Below, piece after piece: positions 1 through 11,916 of a stretch of DNA of 64,000 nucleotides. The notes under the pieces are model-generated. The model saw only the letters and a program-made list of their open reading frames with translations, was not told the origin of the DNA and did no database searches. The number at the start of each line of letters is the position of its first letter. Positions within the stretch are counted from its first letter, which is position 1. The stretch is from Lichenostomus cassidix (Eukaryota; Chordata; Aves; Passeriformes; Meliphagidae). The DNA lies in contig CM039211.1 of NCBI GenBank assembly GCA_008360975.2, forward strand, positions 5,765,522-5,829,521, read 5' to 3'. Made by a program: the position numbers and the translations under genes.

Positions 1-1308
1 CTTAATCAGCTTTGGCCCTGTGAAACACTACTAATATCAGCAAAACTCATCATATTTTGCATGCAAAAATACATAATTTTTGATATTTGGGAACTGTAAG
101 AAAGTAATTCCTATTGCTGGTGACACACAAAGAGGGCAGGTTGATGCCCTTGAGCCTCTGTCTGCTACTGTTGACGGAAAAACAGCTTTTGTAGTAGTAC
201 CTTATGGCCCTGGATGGCCAGGATGGAGGTCCGGGAGGTTAGACAGGTGTATAGTACTGAATCTTTGACCTTTTATGCCAAATAAAAATTAGAAATGCTT
301 AGATCTCTGTATTTATAAAGGAGAGATGTTGTACTCTGTGTGTGTATGTGTGTCATACCTTGAACATACCACATTAAAGCAACACACTCTCTGAACATCC
401 ATTCTTTTTTATGACCATTATCCATAAGGAAAAGCCCTGTAAAATTTAATTCTTTGTTCATAAGTACCTCGCCTACTGACAACAATTAGAATTGCTTACA
501 GGGCCTCAGTTGTAAATGCAAAACATTCAAAAGTCAAACTAATTGGTTGTATTAGAAAATACACTTTGCTTTTCTCAAGAGGCTGATTGTGAGCTATTTT
601 ATGAGCTGCTCATGAAAATATCCTGGGGCTGTTTGTATCAAACACTGGGATTTTGTGAGCAGTTAAAGAGGGAGAGTGCATCATGTGTGGGAAAGTAATA
701 CCCTTGCAAAGTATGTGCTTCAGGGCTACTTAGGTCAAAAGAATTTATTTTTTATTCCCTGTGCTGAGGAACTGCCTATCATCTATCAGAAAAAGAAGGT
801 TGAGTCTTTGGCCTCCTTCAGAGTCCTAAGTGACTAAAGCTGAAGAGATTTTCCCCAGAAAGCTAGAAGTGTTTTTAGGAGTGTGGCAATTCCTCTCTGC
901 AGAACTGACCATTGGCCAAGGGAAGGTCCTGCTGCCCAAGGTGTCCCTGGAGCTTTACCCCATCCTCTGCCTGCTCTGGTGATGCTGCCACAGATCTGGA
1001 GCATGGCAGGAGGGATTCCAGGGATTTGTCAGCACAGGGAAGCAGAGCCTGAGCTCCTACTGATATTTCCATTCCCAGGGTAGCCCCTCAGGCCAGCACA
1101 GACAAATTCTGCTGCTCTGGCTTCACAGGTGCTGCTGGCAGTGCTGTGACAGCCTCTGCCACCAAGCAAGAGCAATTGCAGAGGTAGGATGGGGTAGAGA
1201 TGCATCTCAGAGAATGGACAGAACACCTTCAAACAGCAACTGGCAGAGTAAATGAAGGGGTGATGAATTACCTGTGAATGGGACAGATTATAAAAACCTC
1301 TATCTGTG
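1..1308. other. unique intergenic DNA
   Basis: No gene, RNA gene or recognisable repeat was found here. The open frames are short and lack a splice or domain signature. The composition is ordinary and moderately AT-rich. Confidence 0.5.
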
Positions 1309-1513
1309 AAAAAAGGAGAAAAGAGGGAAGGGGAGAGGGAAGGGGGAAAAGGGAGGGGAAAAGACAAAAGAAAGAAAGGGGAAAAGGAAAGGGAAAAGGA
1401 AGGGGGAAATGAAAGGGAAAAGAAAGGGGGAAAGGGAAAAGAAAGGGCAAAAAGAAAAGGGGAAGGGAAAAGGAAAGGGGAAAGGAAAGGGAAAGGGAAA
1501 GGGAAAGGGGGAT
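1309..1513. repeat. purine-rich GGGAAA-type low-complexity tract
   Basis: About 200 bases are almost pure A/G on the plus strand and become a clean GGGAAA hexamer run near the 3' end (about 1,485-1,510). Both strands give spurious K/R/E/G-rich or F/P/L-rich frames, which are not genes. Confidence 0.9.
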
Positions 1514-4500
1514 AGGATAGAGTTGCTGGAGATTCTGATTTTATTTAAAGGACATCTTCTGACAATATATTTGTTTCCTACCATAAAAAGCCCTTTTCCA
1601 CATGCTTTAGCTTTCTAGCTCTTGATATTAACTAAACACAGTGATTCTTAAAAGAGATAGGAAAAAAAGCAGTAAAAGGTTTCCTGCAAGACCAAATATC
1701 TGCCAAACACTGAGTGCTATGGCTAATGGCTTTTGAATGTTCACAGGAATGATCAAAGCATTAAAGTAATTAAACAGAGCTCTTAGAATCCAGCGTAAGT
1801 TGCACCATTAAGGAGATTAAATAGAGATTCACATTGTACTGTGGGTTTTCATAGTCTTGAAAACACAGGCTTAATAACAGTCTTTCATGCACATGTAATA
1901 ACACAGGAAATGACAGCCCATGGCTTTTTGTCCTGGTGAGTATTTGCAGCAGCAGCCAGCTTTCTTGTAAGTAAAGCTGTGTTCAAAGGCCTTTTTTCCC
2001 CCTTTTCTGCTGAAAACTGTTTCGTATCAAAAAAAGGATTAGTCCCCTATGTAATCTTTTCTTCTTGTCAAGCAACAAGCTTGAATCTCCGGGCAAATAC
2101 AAAAGAATACAGGATTTTAAAAGTCTGGAAGTTACAGTGTTTATGAACCTGACTTGAATGCAGTTTGGACTTCTGAATAATTTTAAATCTAGCTGAGAAT
2201 AACACAGCCTCACCTTTCCTTAGTGATATGTGAAAGGCCAGAAGAAGAAAAGAGAATCTGACTTGCTCTGCTGGTGCTTGCTGAAATCAACAGGTACTGG
2301 GAAATTATTGTTATTAGGGAAAGAGCAATTTAAATTACATTAGGGTCTTGCCTTGCTGAACTGTTCACCTTCTGTGATACACTCCACCCCAATATAGACT
2401 TCAGGTGCTTTGTTGTTTCCTTTTTCTTCCTCCAAAACACCAAGAGATCAAAATTCTTACTAAAAACAGGAATTCTGCTTTCAATTGAAGCCAAAGGAAA
2501 GCTCTGCAGGGCTTCTTCATATATACAGATAAAATACTCTAGTGATTTTATCACATTTTATTGTCAAACCTCTGGCTCCAGATTCCACTCTGGAACACCA
2601 AATTTTCTTTGTAGTCTGGAAGAGAGAACAAATAACATTTCAAGAACTGGTCCATAACTGAGGACAGAAATCTCTTTTCCTGTGATCTGAAATCCTCATT
2701 CTTAATTGTGATAACTTATTTGCTTCTGATTAGGTGTCCATCAGTTCTATATGCTTTATGAGCTTTTATGTCTTTTTATGTGTATATGTGTAATGCCATT
2801 ATCTGTTCATTTAAACATTCCAGGAATCTCTTTTGACCCTTATCTCCATATTCCTGCAGAAGGTCAGATCACTCTGGGTTTGACACCAACAAAAATCCAG
2901 GTTGTTCAGTTCCTAGTCATGATGGGCAAGCACAACTTCTCTGCTGACACAGAGATTGAAGACAAACCCCTCTATTGTCACTGGAAAACAAAAATGAGGA
3001 AGTTTCTTTTCTTGGAAAAGAAAGTCTCCTGTGTTTACCCTGCAGGACTGTGCCTCTTCCTTTCTCAGCAGCAGCTCAGGAGGCCAAGAAGGACAAGGGA
3101 GGGATGTGGCTGATTCCTCTGACAATTTCACACGACTTGTAAATGACAGCTGAGTCTGTTCATCTTCGCAATGGCAAGTTCTGATGATGAAGAGCTGTGT
3201 CACTTGTGTTTAGTTTGCATCCAGTTAATGGCATGGTGGGTTTTCATACTGCAGATGTGACCTCTGTGGCAACAGTCTGCTCATCCTTCAGGGAGGTTTG
3301 TACCCACAGGGCTTGCTTAAGCTCTCAATCCAAAGAATAAGACATAATGGTATAATAGAAACAAATTTGCTTCTCTGTTGTCCAGCAGGACAAGTGTAAA
3401 ATCCTACCACATGCAGAGGGCAAGGCATTGGTTTCACTTCCACTGTGGAAATTACTTTCTGGAGCAGGAAAAGTAAGTTTTGTGCTGGAACAGAGAAGTT
3501 CTGTCACTGGAAATCAGTGTGATGTGGGGAGGGTTTCACACCAGGTTTGCACCTAAGTTAACGGTAAAGACAGACATAAAGTCCAATGTACACCTAAGGT
3601 TTGCATAGCAGACTTTAGGCTGGCAACTAAGGGAGCATAAATTAAATGGCCTTTCCAACCCAAAACACTATGAGCAATGTTGGTATTTCTGCTCTCATTC
3701 ATTGTTTCCAGCATAACAATGTATTTGGTATTTTGGAACTGCAGCTCTGAATTGTGGCCAGATTAAGTCAAGTAAGTGTTTCTTGTGCATTTATAATTGT
3801 GGAGGTCATGATCAGTGTAGCTGCTTCTGATAAACCAAAAAAACTCTTTCAATACTTCTTAAGGGAAATATTTTTTTCCTTTTCACTCTTCACTGCAAAG
3901 CCTCCTCCAGGATGTAGAGCAAATAAGTAATTTAGATTGTCTTTTCACAATAACAGAGAACTTCCCCTTTTATCAGCCTGAATTGCACAGTTCTCATCTG
4001 TATTAAGGAATTTCATTTTGTCTCTGCTGTAAAGAAGAGATTTCTATGCAGCAGGGCTGATAAAGAACAAACCCGAATTAGAAAGAGTGGTATTTGTTCG
4101 AGCTCCCATTACTCATCACACACTTTAAACAACCCATACCATCAAGCCCAATGCTAATATGGCTCCTTGTTAAATATTTCTGATGGGTTACATCCTTGTG
4201 TGAAGAAGGAATTAGGATTTAAAGCTGCTATTTATGCTTATATAAGCATTGTGTATGAACATTGCATATTCAAATTGCAGAACAAATATAACCCGTACAG
4301 TGTAGACACTGCAATAACACAAAGACACTTCTCCCTTCAACACTTCCCTGTTCACAAATGGGTTAACCAATTCTGTGCTTGCAAATCATCCCTTCTGGCA
4401 TCTATTGTGGCACTGAACCAGGGGAAGTCACACATAAATACTGTAGGACCATGAAAATCTCTCCAAATATGAACTTGTCTCCAGGGGACACAACTTCCAA

Positions 4501-4551
4501 TAATGTAGTGGGACACCCAGGTTTCTTGTGTTCTCTTTTGTCATGATGGGT
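1514..4551. other. intergenic DNA, mostly unique
   Basis: No supported gene was found. A short stretch near 3,645-3,675 resembles the tail of a CR1 element but is too short to call. An open frame at 2,751-3,113 has no recognisable domain. Confidence 0.45.
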
Positions 4552-4740
4552 TTGGAATTCACAGATTAACAGAGGGGTTAGAGTTGGAAAGGACCTTAAA
4601 GACCTTCTAAAGAGGTCTTCTTAATAGACATTCTTAAAGACCTTCTTAAAAACCCCTCTGACATGGGCAGGGACACTTTCCAGTAGACCAGGTGGCTCAG
4701 ACTCTGTCCAACCTTTTGCAAATACCCAAGGACACCTTTT
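4552..4740 (-). mobile_element. CR1 LINE 3' fragment
   Basis: The plus strand reads as the reverse complement of the CR1 3' end: a 'gttggaaaggacctta' block, then 'gacatgggcagggacac', then the 'agaccaggtggctcaga' block. CR1 is the dominant LINE of birds. The copy is 5' truncated and damaged by a local duplication of the 'aagaccttctta' motif at about 4,595-4,650. Confidence 0.8.
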
Positions 4741-6218
4741 TATCTGTTTTACAAGGTCAGATTTCCATGCTCATATTCACAGATGGCTCCAGTCTCCCGC
4801 AGAGGATTGCTGGCTTTGTCACTCTTATCTCCACAAGGCACCAGAGGGCCAGCTTTGGATGGCTCTCCCTGCTCCAAAGGGGAGGCCCCAGGGACCTGCT
4901 ACTGCCTTTGCTCCTTCCACTTGCCCTTCCAGGCTCAGTGATTTCCTGCCACTTCCTCCACATCTGTCTGAGACAACCAGAAGAGAGAAGGGGCTGTGGA
5001 TGCAGCTTCTGACAGAGAGCTGGGAACTCTCCACTGAGTCTTTTATTCTCCTGCCACTAAGCTGTCAGGCTGCCTCCACAAAACTCGTCCTGCTTGGAAA
5101 GGGGCTGGTGTGAGCAGCAGGAATTGATGCTGGCTGGAACATTTGCAAGAGCTGGACAAAAGAAGCATCTGCAGGAAGGCCACCAGCTGCCCTTTGCCAG
5201 CAGCCCAAGGTGGGAAGGTCCCCTTTGCAGGCCATCCCTGCACAAGGCCAGCCTGGCCTGTTCCAGCACCAAGAACACCTTTCAGCACTGGCTTTGGGGC
5301 TGGCCTTGTCCCTCACTCTGGAGAAGCAGGTCGCTGTCAGAACTCACATATCCACAGTTCCTGGCTGGGTTAGCATGTCTTACCCCAGACTGCCCTAGAG
5401 ACAGCAAGACACAGAGGCTCAATCTGCAAGAAAAGGGGATTTGGTTCCAACTTTCCCCTTGGACCAGCATGCAGCAAGCCCACCTGGGCCTCCTTCAGCT
5501 CTCTTTGTGGGCTGCCAGTTAGCTTCTGTTGGGAATGTAAAGCTTTTACTCTACTTTGCAAAGCAAATAATGGTGCAAATCCAGCTACACCAAAGCTGAA
5601 ATTTCACTCTAAACATTACAATTTTCACTGTCCCCTATTCAAGCCAAGAAAAAACCCAAACTTGACAGTGAAATCTGTGTGAGATGGAAGCACAGTGTCC
5701 TCCAAGATCATTCATGAGTAGAACATTATTCCAGGGGAAGACTGGCAAAACCAGAGTTTACTGATGCTTCATAAAAAGCTTTCCAAAACCTTCCTACCTG
5801 TGGTGGTATTGCAGCCTCCTGAGTTCCTGAAGCCCTTACTCACCTCAGGCTCACTTTGGGCAGGAAGGGGATGGTTCTGTTTGTGAGATGTGGGGACAGG
5901 AGGAGGGAAGACTTTGCAAAGGCTGTCACCAGGGCAGGGCTGTTTTCATTCATGGTGACAAGTGGTAGTACTTAAGTTTTTTATTTAATGTGAATGAGGG
6001 AGGTGCTGAAGGGCAAAACTTCTCAGGAATAAGGACATGTTGCACTTCCAAAACAAGAGGGAAGTGTCATTCATCTTTCATGGAAGGTGTTAAGTTATTA
6101 ACAAATTGTTTTTGCTGACGATGTACCTAGACAGCACAGATTTAGAGCATTTTATCAGACTCCCAGAGTATCCTCACATCTGTTTTGCCACATTTTCTCT
6201 CTCTGTTTCATTGTGAAT
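4741..6218. other. intergenic DNA, GC-richer 4.7-5.5 kb
   Basis: Many overlapping short frames occur in all phases between 4.7 and 5.5 kb, which is what stop-poor GC-rich sequence gives by chance. No domain, splice-consistent exon or recognised repeat was found. The right edge is the left breakpoint of a segmental duplication. Confidence 0.4.
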
Positions 6219-6519
6219 GATTTCTCCTCCCCGGGTGGCTCCTGCTTGGAGCTCTCCGCTCAGTGGAGTCCCGTTTGCTCAGCAGGCCTTTGCAGCGAGT
6301 TATTCCCCAGCGTGTGGCTCTGCTGCCATCCCAAATCTGCGGTTTCACTGCCAGCCTGACTGAGACTGGGGAGCTGCTGGGCATGGCTGGAGAATTTCAC
6401 AGCCAAAAACCTCCAGCACCATCATGTTCCCGTCTGCTCATTGCTTCTGGTAGCACCAATGTACACCTATTTCACTTTGCACATTTATTTTATTGCAGAT
6501 TTTTACACCTGCACTACTG

Positions 6520-7150
6520 ATACAAATACATAAAAACCAACTGATTTTTAAAAATTAAATTTATTATAAATTGCTACACCCATGCTGCCAATATATCAAT
6601 TCACAAATATCAACTGAAGTTAAAAAAACTAATTTATTTTTACAATCATGCAATGCAAATTTATACAAATACCAACTTAGATTAAAAAAACCTAATTTAT
6701 TGTAACCCTCTATGACCACACACTATATACAGAGATAAATTTACATGTAACAATTTGATTTATTACATATTACTAAAACTCTACTGCCCATACATGAATA
6801 CAGAAATATCAGTACCCTTCCCTAAATAACCCAAGGCCTACAACTAGAGAAACAGAATTTCAAAACTATACCAATACATGCATATTTAAATATAACAAAG
6901 TAAAATATATAAGTGTAACAATGTACGGTGTATATATATATATTATTACCTATAAAAAGATATTTATAAACATATACACAGGAATCCTATCTATAAATAG
7001 ACAGCTCACAATGTACCAGAATAAAAATCCATACTACTCCAATAATACAATGCACCTCTACAAACGTACACATATGCAAATGTAACAAAACATGGATGGA
7101 AATACCCGTATGCTTTTAATTTAAAGAACAACGCTACACATCTGTAAACA
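6520..7150. repeat. AT-rich degenerate segment in copy A
   Basis: The segment is rich in short degenerate motifs such as 'aactaatttat', 'atacaaata' and a 'tatatatata' run. It is matched nearly base for base in copy B (16,370-16,998). Similar AT-rich tracts follow exon-like modules at 8,390-8,680 and 18,220-18,520. No gene was seen. Confidence 0.55.
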
Positions 7151-7153
7151 AAG

Positions 7154-7251
7154 TCAGGAGGGATGCCAGCTGCTGATGGTCACAGGCGCTCCCTCAGTCT
7201 CTTCTTCCTGTGCAGCGCAGCCCTCCTGGAAATGGACAGCAGATGGGATAT
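7154..7251 (-). CDS. putative terminal exon module k, copy A
   Basis: On the minus strand a pyrimidine tract ending 'tttgcttcccag' precedes a short open segment entered in phase 1, with 32 codons including a TGA stop. It contains an acidic QEEETEG-like motif. Three relatives lie at 17,006-17,103, 8,678-8,767 and 18,426-18,610, all after the same kind of acceptor. Shared acceptors and a conserved acidic core suggest a real, repeatedly duplicated 3' exon. The phase fits the donor at 8,207, which leaves phase 1. The parent protein is not recognised, and an untranslated exon or a decayed copy is also possible. Confidence 0.35.
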
Positions 7252-7443
7252 CTGGGAAGCAAAGGGAACACTGAGTCAGTATCAGGACATTTCCCTCGGC
7301 AGCACCTGCACTAGTGTGAGGGAAGAGAAAATCTCAGAGCCTCCCCAGCAGGGTGAGAAAGAAAAAGCTGCAGGCCGAGCGGGCCAGGCTGCTGTGAGCG
7401 CAGCCCCGGCGGGACTGTCCCGCAGCCCCCGGCAGCCCGGGGG

Positions 7444-7527
7444 GCACGGCACGGCACAGCACGGCACGGCACGGCACGGCACGGCACGGCACGGCACGGC
7501 ACGGCACGGCACGGCACGGCACGGCAC
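7444..7527. repeat. CGGCA pentanucleotide array, copy A
   Basis: About 17 tandem CGGCA units with one CAGCA variant near the left end. The flanks ('cccggcagcccgggg' and 'aaggacagacagcccc') are shared with the arrays at 11,244-11,302 and 17,296-17,349. Long A/V/P/C/R-rich frames across the array are products of the 5-base period, not proteins. Confidence 0.95.
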
Positions 7528-7663
7528 TGCTGCCTTGCCCAAGGACAGACAGCCCCTGGGCCGGCCGGGCAGCTGCGCTGAGCAGCCCCAGCACGGGCAG
7601 TGCCCACGGCCAAAGCCCGCGCCACCCTCAGCCCAGCCTGCCTCACCGGCCCTGTGGCCTCAC

Positions 7664-7800
7664 CCAGGCTCTCGGGTGGCAGCAGCGGCAGCTCCCCGTT
7701 TGCTGCTGTTGCTGGTGGCCTTCAGCTCCTCCCTGATGGCTCTTGTCACTCCCTGGATCTTCTGGAGGACTTCAGGGCAGCTGTGGCAAAAGTGGAGGCT
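7664..7800 (-). CDS. putative internal exon module j, copy A
   Basis: On the minus strand the segment is bounded by an acceptor 'caatttcag' and a donor CTGG/GTGAGG. The open frame gives about 45 residues with a helix-like, charged core (KIQGVTRAIREELKATSN) followed by an alanine run. A second possible acceptor lies 20 bases inside. The same segment is intact at 17,491-17,627. The core loosely resembles the LRKLREIRRSV segment in exon 2 of the neighbouring HSF-like gene, so it may come from a related gene. Its phase does not fit module i directly. Confidence 0.3.
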
Positions 7801-8206
7801 CTGAAATTGGTTCCAAGGCCTGGCAGAGCCACAGTCCTGGACCCCTCTGGGCTCTCTGCTGACTTCCTCCATCCCCTCAGCCCTGCCATCCCCTCAGCAA
7901 ACTTGCAGCCTCCCAGGCCCTTCAGACCCCCACAGTGCTCTCACCCCACTCAGTCCCTTCAAACCCACCCTGTCCCCTTTCACCCCACCCAGTTCAGACT
8001 GTACCACTTCCCTGTCCCCTCAGTCCCCACCATCCCCATCAGCTCCTCCACACACCTCAGCCCCACAGCTCCCCCCTGCTCTCCTAGGTTCCCTCCATCC
8101 CCACCATCCCCTATGCTCTCCCACATCCCTCAGCCCCACCACGACCTCAACATTTCCATCCCTTCAGTGTCACCCCTCCTCAGCCCCCTCAGCCCCTCAG
8201 TCTCAC

Positions 8207-8294
8207 CATCCTTCAGCAGCTCCTCGGGGGACACCAGCTGCTCCCACCGCTGCAGGGACACCTGGGGCTCCAACTGCTGCTCCGCCCGGCCCGG
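8207..8294 (-). CDS. putative internal exon module i, copy A
   Basis: On the minus strand an acceptor 'gagctggcag' precedes an 88-base open segment ending at a strong donor GATG/GTGAGA (phase 1). It encodes a glutamine/glutamate-rich stretch ending SPEELLKD, similar to the EPEEL ending of exon 3 in the HSF-like gene, whose donor is also phase 1. The module is duplicated at 18,034-18,121. The protein is not recognised. Confidence 0.35.
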
Positions 8295-8677
8295 CTGCCA
8301 GCTCGGACCCAGCACGGGAAGAGGGGACAGAGGGGGCACAGGGGAAAAGCAAGGGGTGAGAGAGGAAGCAAAGCAGAGAAAGTGGTTAAAAAGCAGCCTA
8401 TATTTATACAAATACCAATCTACGTACCTAAAACTTTACATACCCCTGAATGTATAAATATAACTATACCCATTAATAACTAGAACTATATATATTAAAA
8501 TGTATCTAAACATGTATAAATGAAACTATACACTTCTATGCCTACATATACAAAACAGAAACTATATACATCTACAACTACATATCAAAATTTATCTATA
8601 CAGATCTACAATAACTACTATGAAAACATATAAATAGAAATTATATACATCTATTGCTGTTATTACAGACAGAGACA

Positions 8678-8767
8678 TTACACCTGCCTGATGTTCATCG
8701 GCTCTGTCTCTGTCTCTTCCTCCCACACAGGGCAGCCCTTCCGGAGAGCTGGATAGGACACGAGTGT
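8678..8767 (-). CDS. putative terminal exon module k', diverged
   Basis: A 'ttgcttcccag' acceptor is followed by a segment whose acidic core (WEEETETEP) aligns with modules at 7,154, 17,006 and 18,426. The distance from acceptor to core (30 bases) is out of phase with the 29- and 26-base spacing in the other modules, so it is probably shifted by an indel. It ends in TAA. It lies downstream of exon 3 of the HSF-like gene and could be an alternative last exon or a relic. Confidence 0.25.
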   Translation of the reverse strand, partial: TLVSYPALRKGCPVWEEETETEPMNIRQV

Positions 8768-9168
8768 CTGGGAAGCAAAGGGAACACTAAGTCAATATTG
8801 GCACTTGTGCACATTTCGCTTTAGCAGCAATTGTACTTCTATCAGGTATGGTTAAATATGGCCTGAAAGGCAGACTCTAACTTGGGCATTTGAAGCCTAC
8901 ACTTTAAAGAACAGGGATCCTTCCAAGTTTCCCAAAGTATTGAAATATCCCAAGAAAGTCTCAGCACTCACAGTGCAAAAGGCACCAAGGAGAGCTTGAA
9001 AAGCACACGGTCCCAGTTCACACAAAGAAGCTCATCCTTGTTCTTTCTCTGTGCTGACAGAGAGCCCTCAGTCCTCACTGAAATGGCTGAAGTGGAAAGG
9101 TGCTGTCAGCTGAGTTATGAACCAAACTGGGACAGCCAGCTTGGTGACACAAGTGCCAGAAGGTCAGC

Positions 9169-9174
9169 TTTATT
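9169..9174 (-). terminator. poly(A) signal AATAAA for the HSF-like gene
   Basis: On the minus strand a GTGAATAAAGC sequence lies about 180 bases past the TGA of the HSF-like reading frame. That is a normal 3' UTR length and supports exon 3 as a last exon. Confidence 0.5.
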
Positions 9175-9351
9175 CACTGCTCTCTTGTCACAGCCCAGGA
9201 CTCAGGGTCAGTGCCGCCAGAGAAGCGTGCAGGGCAGGGCTCCAGCGGGGAGGCTGTGCCAGTGCCCTGCTTGAGCTCAAGGCACCAGGAAGCACCAAGC
9301 CTGCAGACAAGAACTCAACTCCTCTGATCTCCCTTCCTGCCAGAGGCAGGC

Positions 9352-11916
9352 TCACAGCAGCCATCTCAGACCTCTCAAAACCAAGCTGGCTCTCTCCTTA
9401 CCAAGCTCCTCGGGTTCCAGAGAACTGTTCTCGCGGCTCACGGTGCCAGGCAAAGCTCTCTCTGCTGGATCATTGTTCTCAGGCTCCCCTCCTGAAGACT
9501 CTGGGGTGACACCAGTGCTCTCCTTGATGGAAAAAGAGAAAGAAATAAACTGTTCTTGCCAATGACACAAAGCACCTGGTTCAACAACTCCATGGCTCAC
9601 ACACTTCCTTGTTCTCACCCAGGAAGTCTGGCTCCCAAATGCCTTCAACGGTGGAGACTGACTTCTCAAAACACATCCAAAAGCTGCCAAAGCTGACCAG
9701 GTGGAACGTGGGGGACACACTGAACACATGACGTGGGCACTAAGTCCTGCCAGCTCCTGGCACAGGGATGTGCTCCTCCCTCCAACTGCCCTGAGCACAA
9801 CAGCCTCATCCAGGCTGCAGCTTTGCCACCACTGGATGGGAACACACATCTCTTGGCACAGAGATGCCCAAGAGGAAGGTGCCTGAGCTCCGGAACCCAG
9901 AGAGCAAGACTGGCCAGTTTGCCCAGCTGAGGATTTCCCAGACACAACCTTGACTGGAGGCTGCTGAGAGCACCAGAAAGCTGCAGCTGCAGCACATCTC
10001 CTCACACGGCTCTGGCAGCGCCTACACGCACAGCAGGGCTCACACAGCAGCAGCAGCTGCAGCGCAGCCCTGGCTCTGCCTTGGCCTTCCAGCCAAAAGG
10101 AGGCACAGCCCACAGCTGGTGCTGTAACACAGGCTCCTCTCACATGCCCCTCCCTGCTGGGGAGACTTTGCCTCCAGTGGCAATTCTCAAAAAATTTCTA
10201 TTATTTTACATCAAACAAGATATCTTAGAACCTACAAAGCATCACCATGAATGACGCCCTTGCCCTAGGGATTCTTCCCAGGAAAAGGAGCACACAAACG
10301 TGGTAAACACAGGCTCACACCCTACATTTTCACTAAAGGGGGGTGACTTTTTCATTCCCTCTTCTTTTAGAAATTTTGCTTCACCCAGAACAATTAAATA
10401 ACTAAATGTTAATTAAATAAATTCAATTCAAGAAACCTCTCCTTGTCAGCCATACAACAACATTCAAAGCTGTCAGTCCACCTCCTTTTGTTGACATCCA
10501 ATGGAGTTACCTGATTCCTGTCAGACACGGATCTCCTGATCTCCCTCAGTTTCCGCAGAACTACATCAGGATGCCATATCGGCAATTCCTCTTCCTCACA
10601 TCCATGCCATGGGGAGCTGCAGGCTGTTGGTGCTGGACTTGTCCTGGAAGGGCCTGGAGGCAGCTCGGAACTCTCAGGCGAGGCAGCACTGAGATGCTGC
10701 CACGAGGCAGCTGTGCAGCAGGAGAAGAGGAAGGAAGAAAGGAAGCAAAGGGAAGACTGGGTCAGTATTGCTCTGCGGCTATGTTTCCTTTGGCAGCAAC
10801 TGTACTTCCACCACGGAAAAGCTCAGATCCTTCCAAGAAGGGTGAGCAAGAACAAAAACCAAACCTATTCTGTGGGTTTCAAACAACCAATTCCTGGTCT
10901 ATTTAGCTCTCCCCTATTCGTTCAACTGTCTCAGAAAACTGTCCCTGTGCAATTCCTTGGCAGGAGGCAGCTGCCAGAACCCCAACTGCCAGAACCCCAA
11001 CTGCCAGGGGTTTTCCCCTCAGCTCCAAAGGGACACGAGGCTCCCTCCAGCTGGCCCTGAGCACGACCGAGCCCTCGGCACTCACACGCACTCACGGAGA
11101 GCTCGCCAAGCGTGCCCGTGGCCGGGCAAGGAGCAGCGGCAGCCACGGCGCGGGGCTGGGCCAGCTGCAGGCCGAGCGGGCCAGGCTGCTGTGAGCGCAG
11201 CCCCGGCGGGACTGTCCCGCAGCCCCCGGCAGCCCGGGGGGGAGCACGGCACGGCACGGCACGGCACGGCACGGCACGGCACGGCACGGCACGGCACGGC
11301 ACAGCTGCCTTGCCCAAGGACAGACAGCCCCTGGGCCGGCCGGGGCAGCTGCGCTGAGCAGCCCCAGCACGGGCAGCGCCCACGGCCAAAGCCCGCGCCA
11401 CCCTCGGCCAAAGCCCGCAGCTCCCAGCCCCGTGCTCTCACCGGCGCTGGGGAGATGCCCGGCGGGGCCGGCCGGCAGCGGCCGCTCCCTGTGCAGCAGG
11501 TGGAAGCTGCACGGAGGGCGCCTGAAGCCGCCCGGCCCGGCAGCCGCTTGGCGCCGCCGCTTCTTGACCTCCCTCCGGCGCTTGACGCGCAGCAGGAGCT
11601 GGGGGCGGTCCCGGCGAAACCTGGGGTTGCTGTAGTGGAGCCAGGCGCCGGCATCGCCCTGCAGCTTGCGAAAGCCGTAGCGATACAGCTGTCGCACGAA
11701 GCTGGCGAAGCGCGTGGCTCGGAAGGTGTGCGGGGCAGGCCCCTGGGCGCCGGCCGGGCTGAGCAGCTCCCGCTCGAAGAGCGAGCGGTCGATGAGCAGC
11801 CCCCGGGCCAGGCTGTCCCAGCGCACGGAGCGGACGCGGGGGCTGTTCACCAGGTGCCACAGCTTGGCGGGGAAGGTGCGGGGGCTGAGCCCGGGGGGCA
11901 GAGGGGACTCGTCCAT
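9352..11916 (-). CDS. HSF-type transcription factor, HSFY/HSFX-like, three exons
   Basis: Exons run 11,916-11,442, 10,710-10,511 and 9,522-9,352. Exon 1 starts at an ATG in good context (GACATGG) and ends G/GTGAGA in phase 1. Exon 2 starts after 'cctgctgcacag', is 200 bases and ends CAG/GTAACT in phase 0. Exon 3 starts after 'ttccatcaag' and stops at TGA. All phases join, giving 281 residues. Residues 15-115 form an HSF DNA-binding domain: FPAKLWHLV, a VRWDS segment, the recognition-helix region ASFVRQLYRYGF (71-82) and YSNPRFRRDRPQLLLRVKRR. A basic KKRRRQ stretch (118-123) may be a nuclear signal. The YSNPxFxRxxPQLLxRVKRR ending is typical of HSFY/HSFX-type factors, which often act in the germ line. 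The tail has only a short charged helix (LRKLREIRRS), so a classical trimerisation coiled coil is not obvious. Exon 3 also contains a donor (GCTTG/GTAAGG at 9,402), so an alternative 3' end is possible. The binding domain is very likely; the splice model is inferred. Confidence 0.75.
10711..11441 (-). other. intron 1 of the HSF-like gene
   Basis: It is bounded by G/GTGAGA and 'ctgctgcacag'. It holds the CGGCA array and flanks shared with the two segmental copies, which shows that part of this intron was included in the duplicated unit. A threefold 'ccaactgccag(aa)' repeat lies at about 10,970-11,010. Confidence 0.55.
11244..11302. repeat. CGGCA pentanucleotide array in HSF-like intron 1
   Basis: About 12 CGGCA units, with the same flanks as the arrays at 7,444 and 17,296. 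Confidence 0.95.

Larger units (their letters stand above)
6219..8990. repeat. segmental duplication, copy A
   Basis: This block matches 16,069-18,838 at an offset of about 9,850 bases. Similarity begins abruptly at 'gatttctcctcccc' (6,219 and about 16,069), and the sequences to the left are unrelated. From there to about 8,362 the copies look nearly identical by eye, differing mainly in the CGGCA array length. From about 8,363 to 8,990 they are clearly homologous but much more diverged. The block contains an AT-rich segment (6.5-7.15 kb), the CGGCA array and exon-like modules on the minus strand. Confidence 0.9.

Noticed and set aside
7282..7646. Long A/V/P/C/R-rich open frames on the minus strand (also at 11,082-11,654 and 17,046-17,473)
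   Set aside because: They are translations of the CGGCA arrays and GC-rich flanks. A 5-base repeat without stops stays open in all frames.
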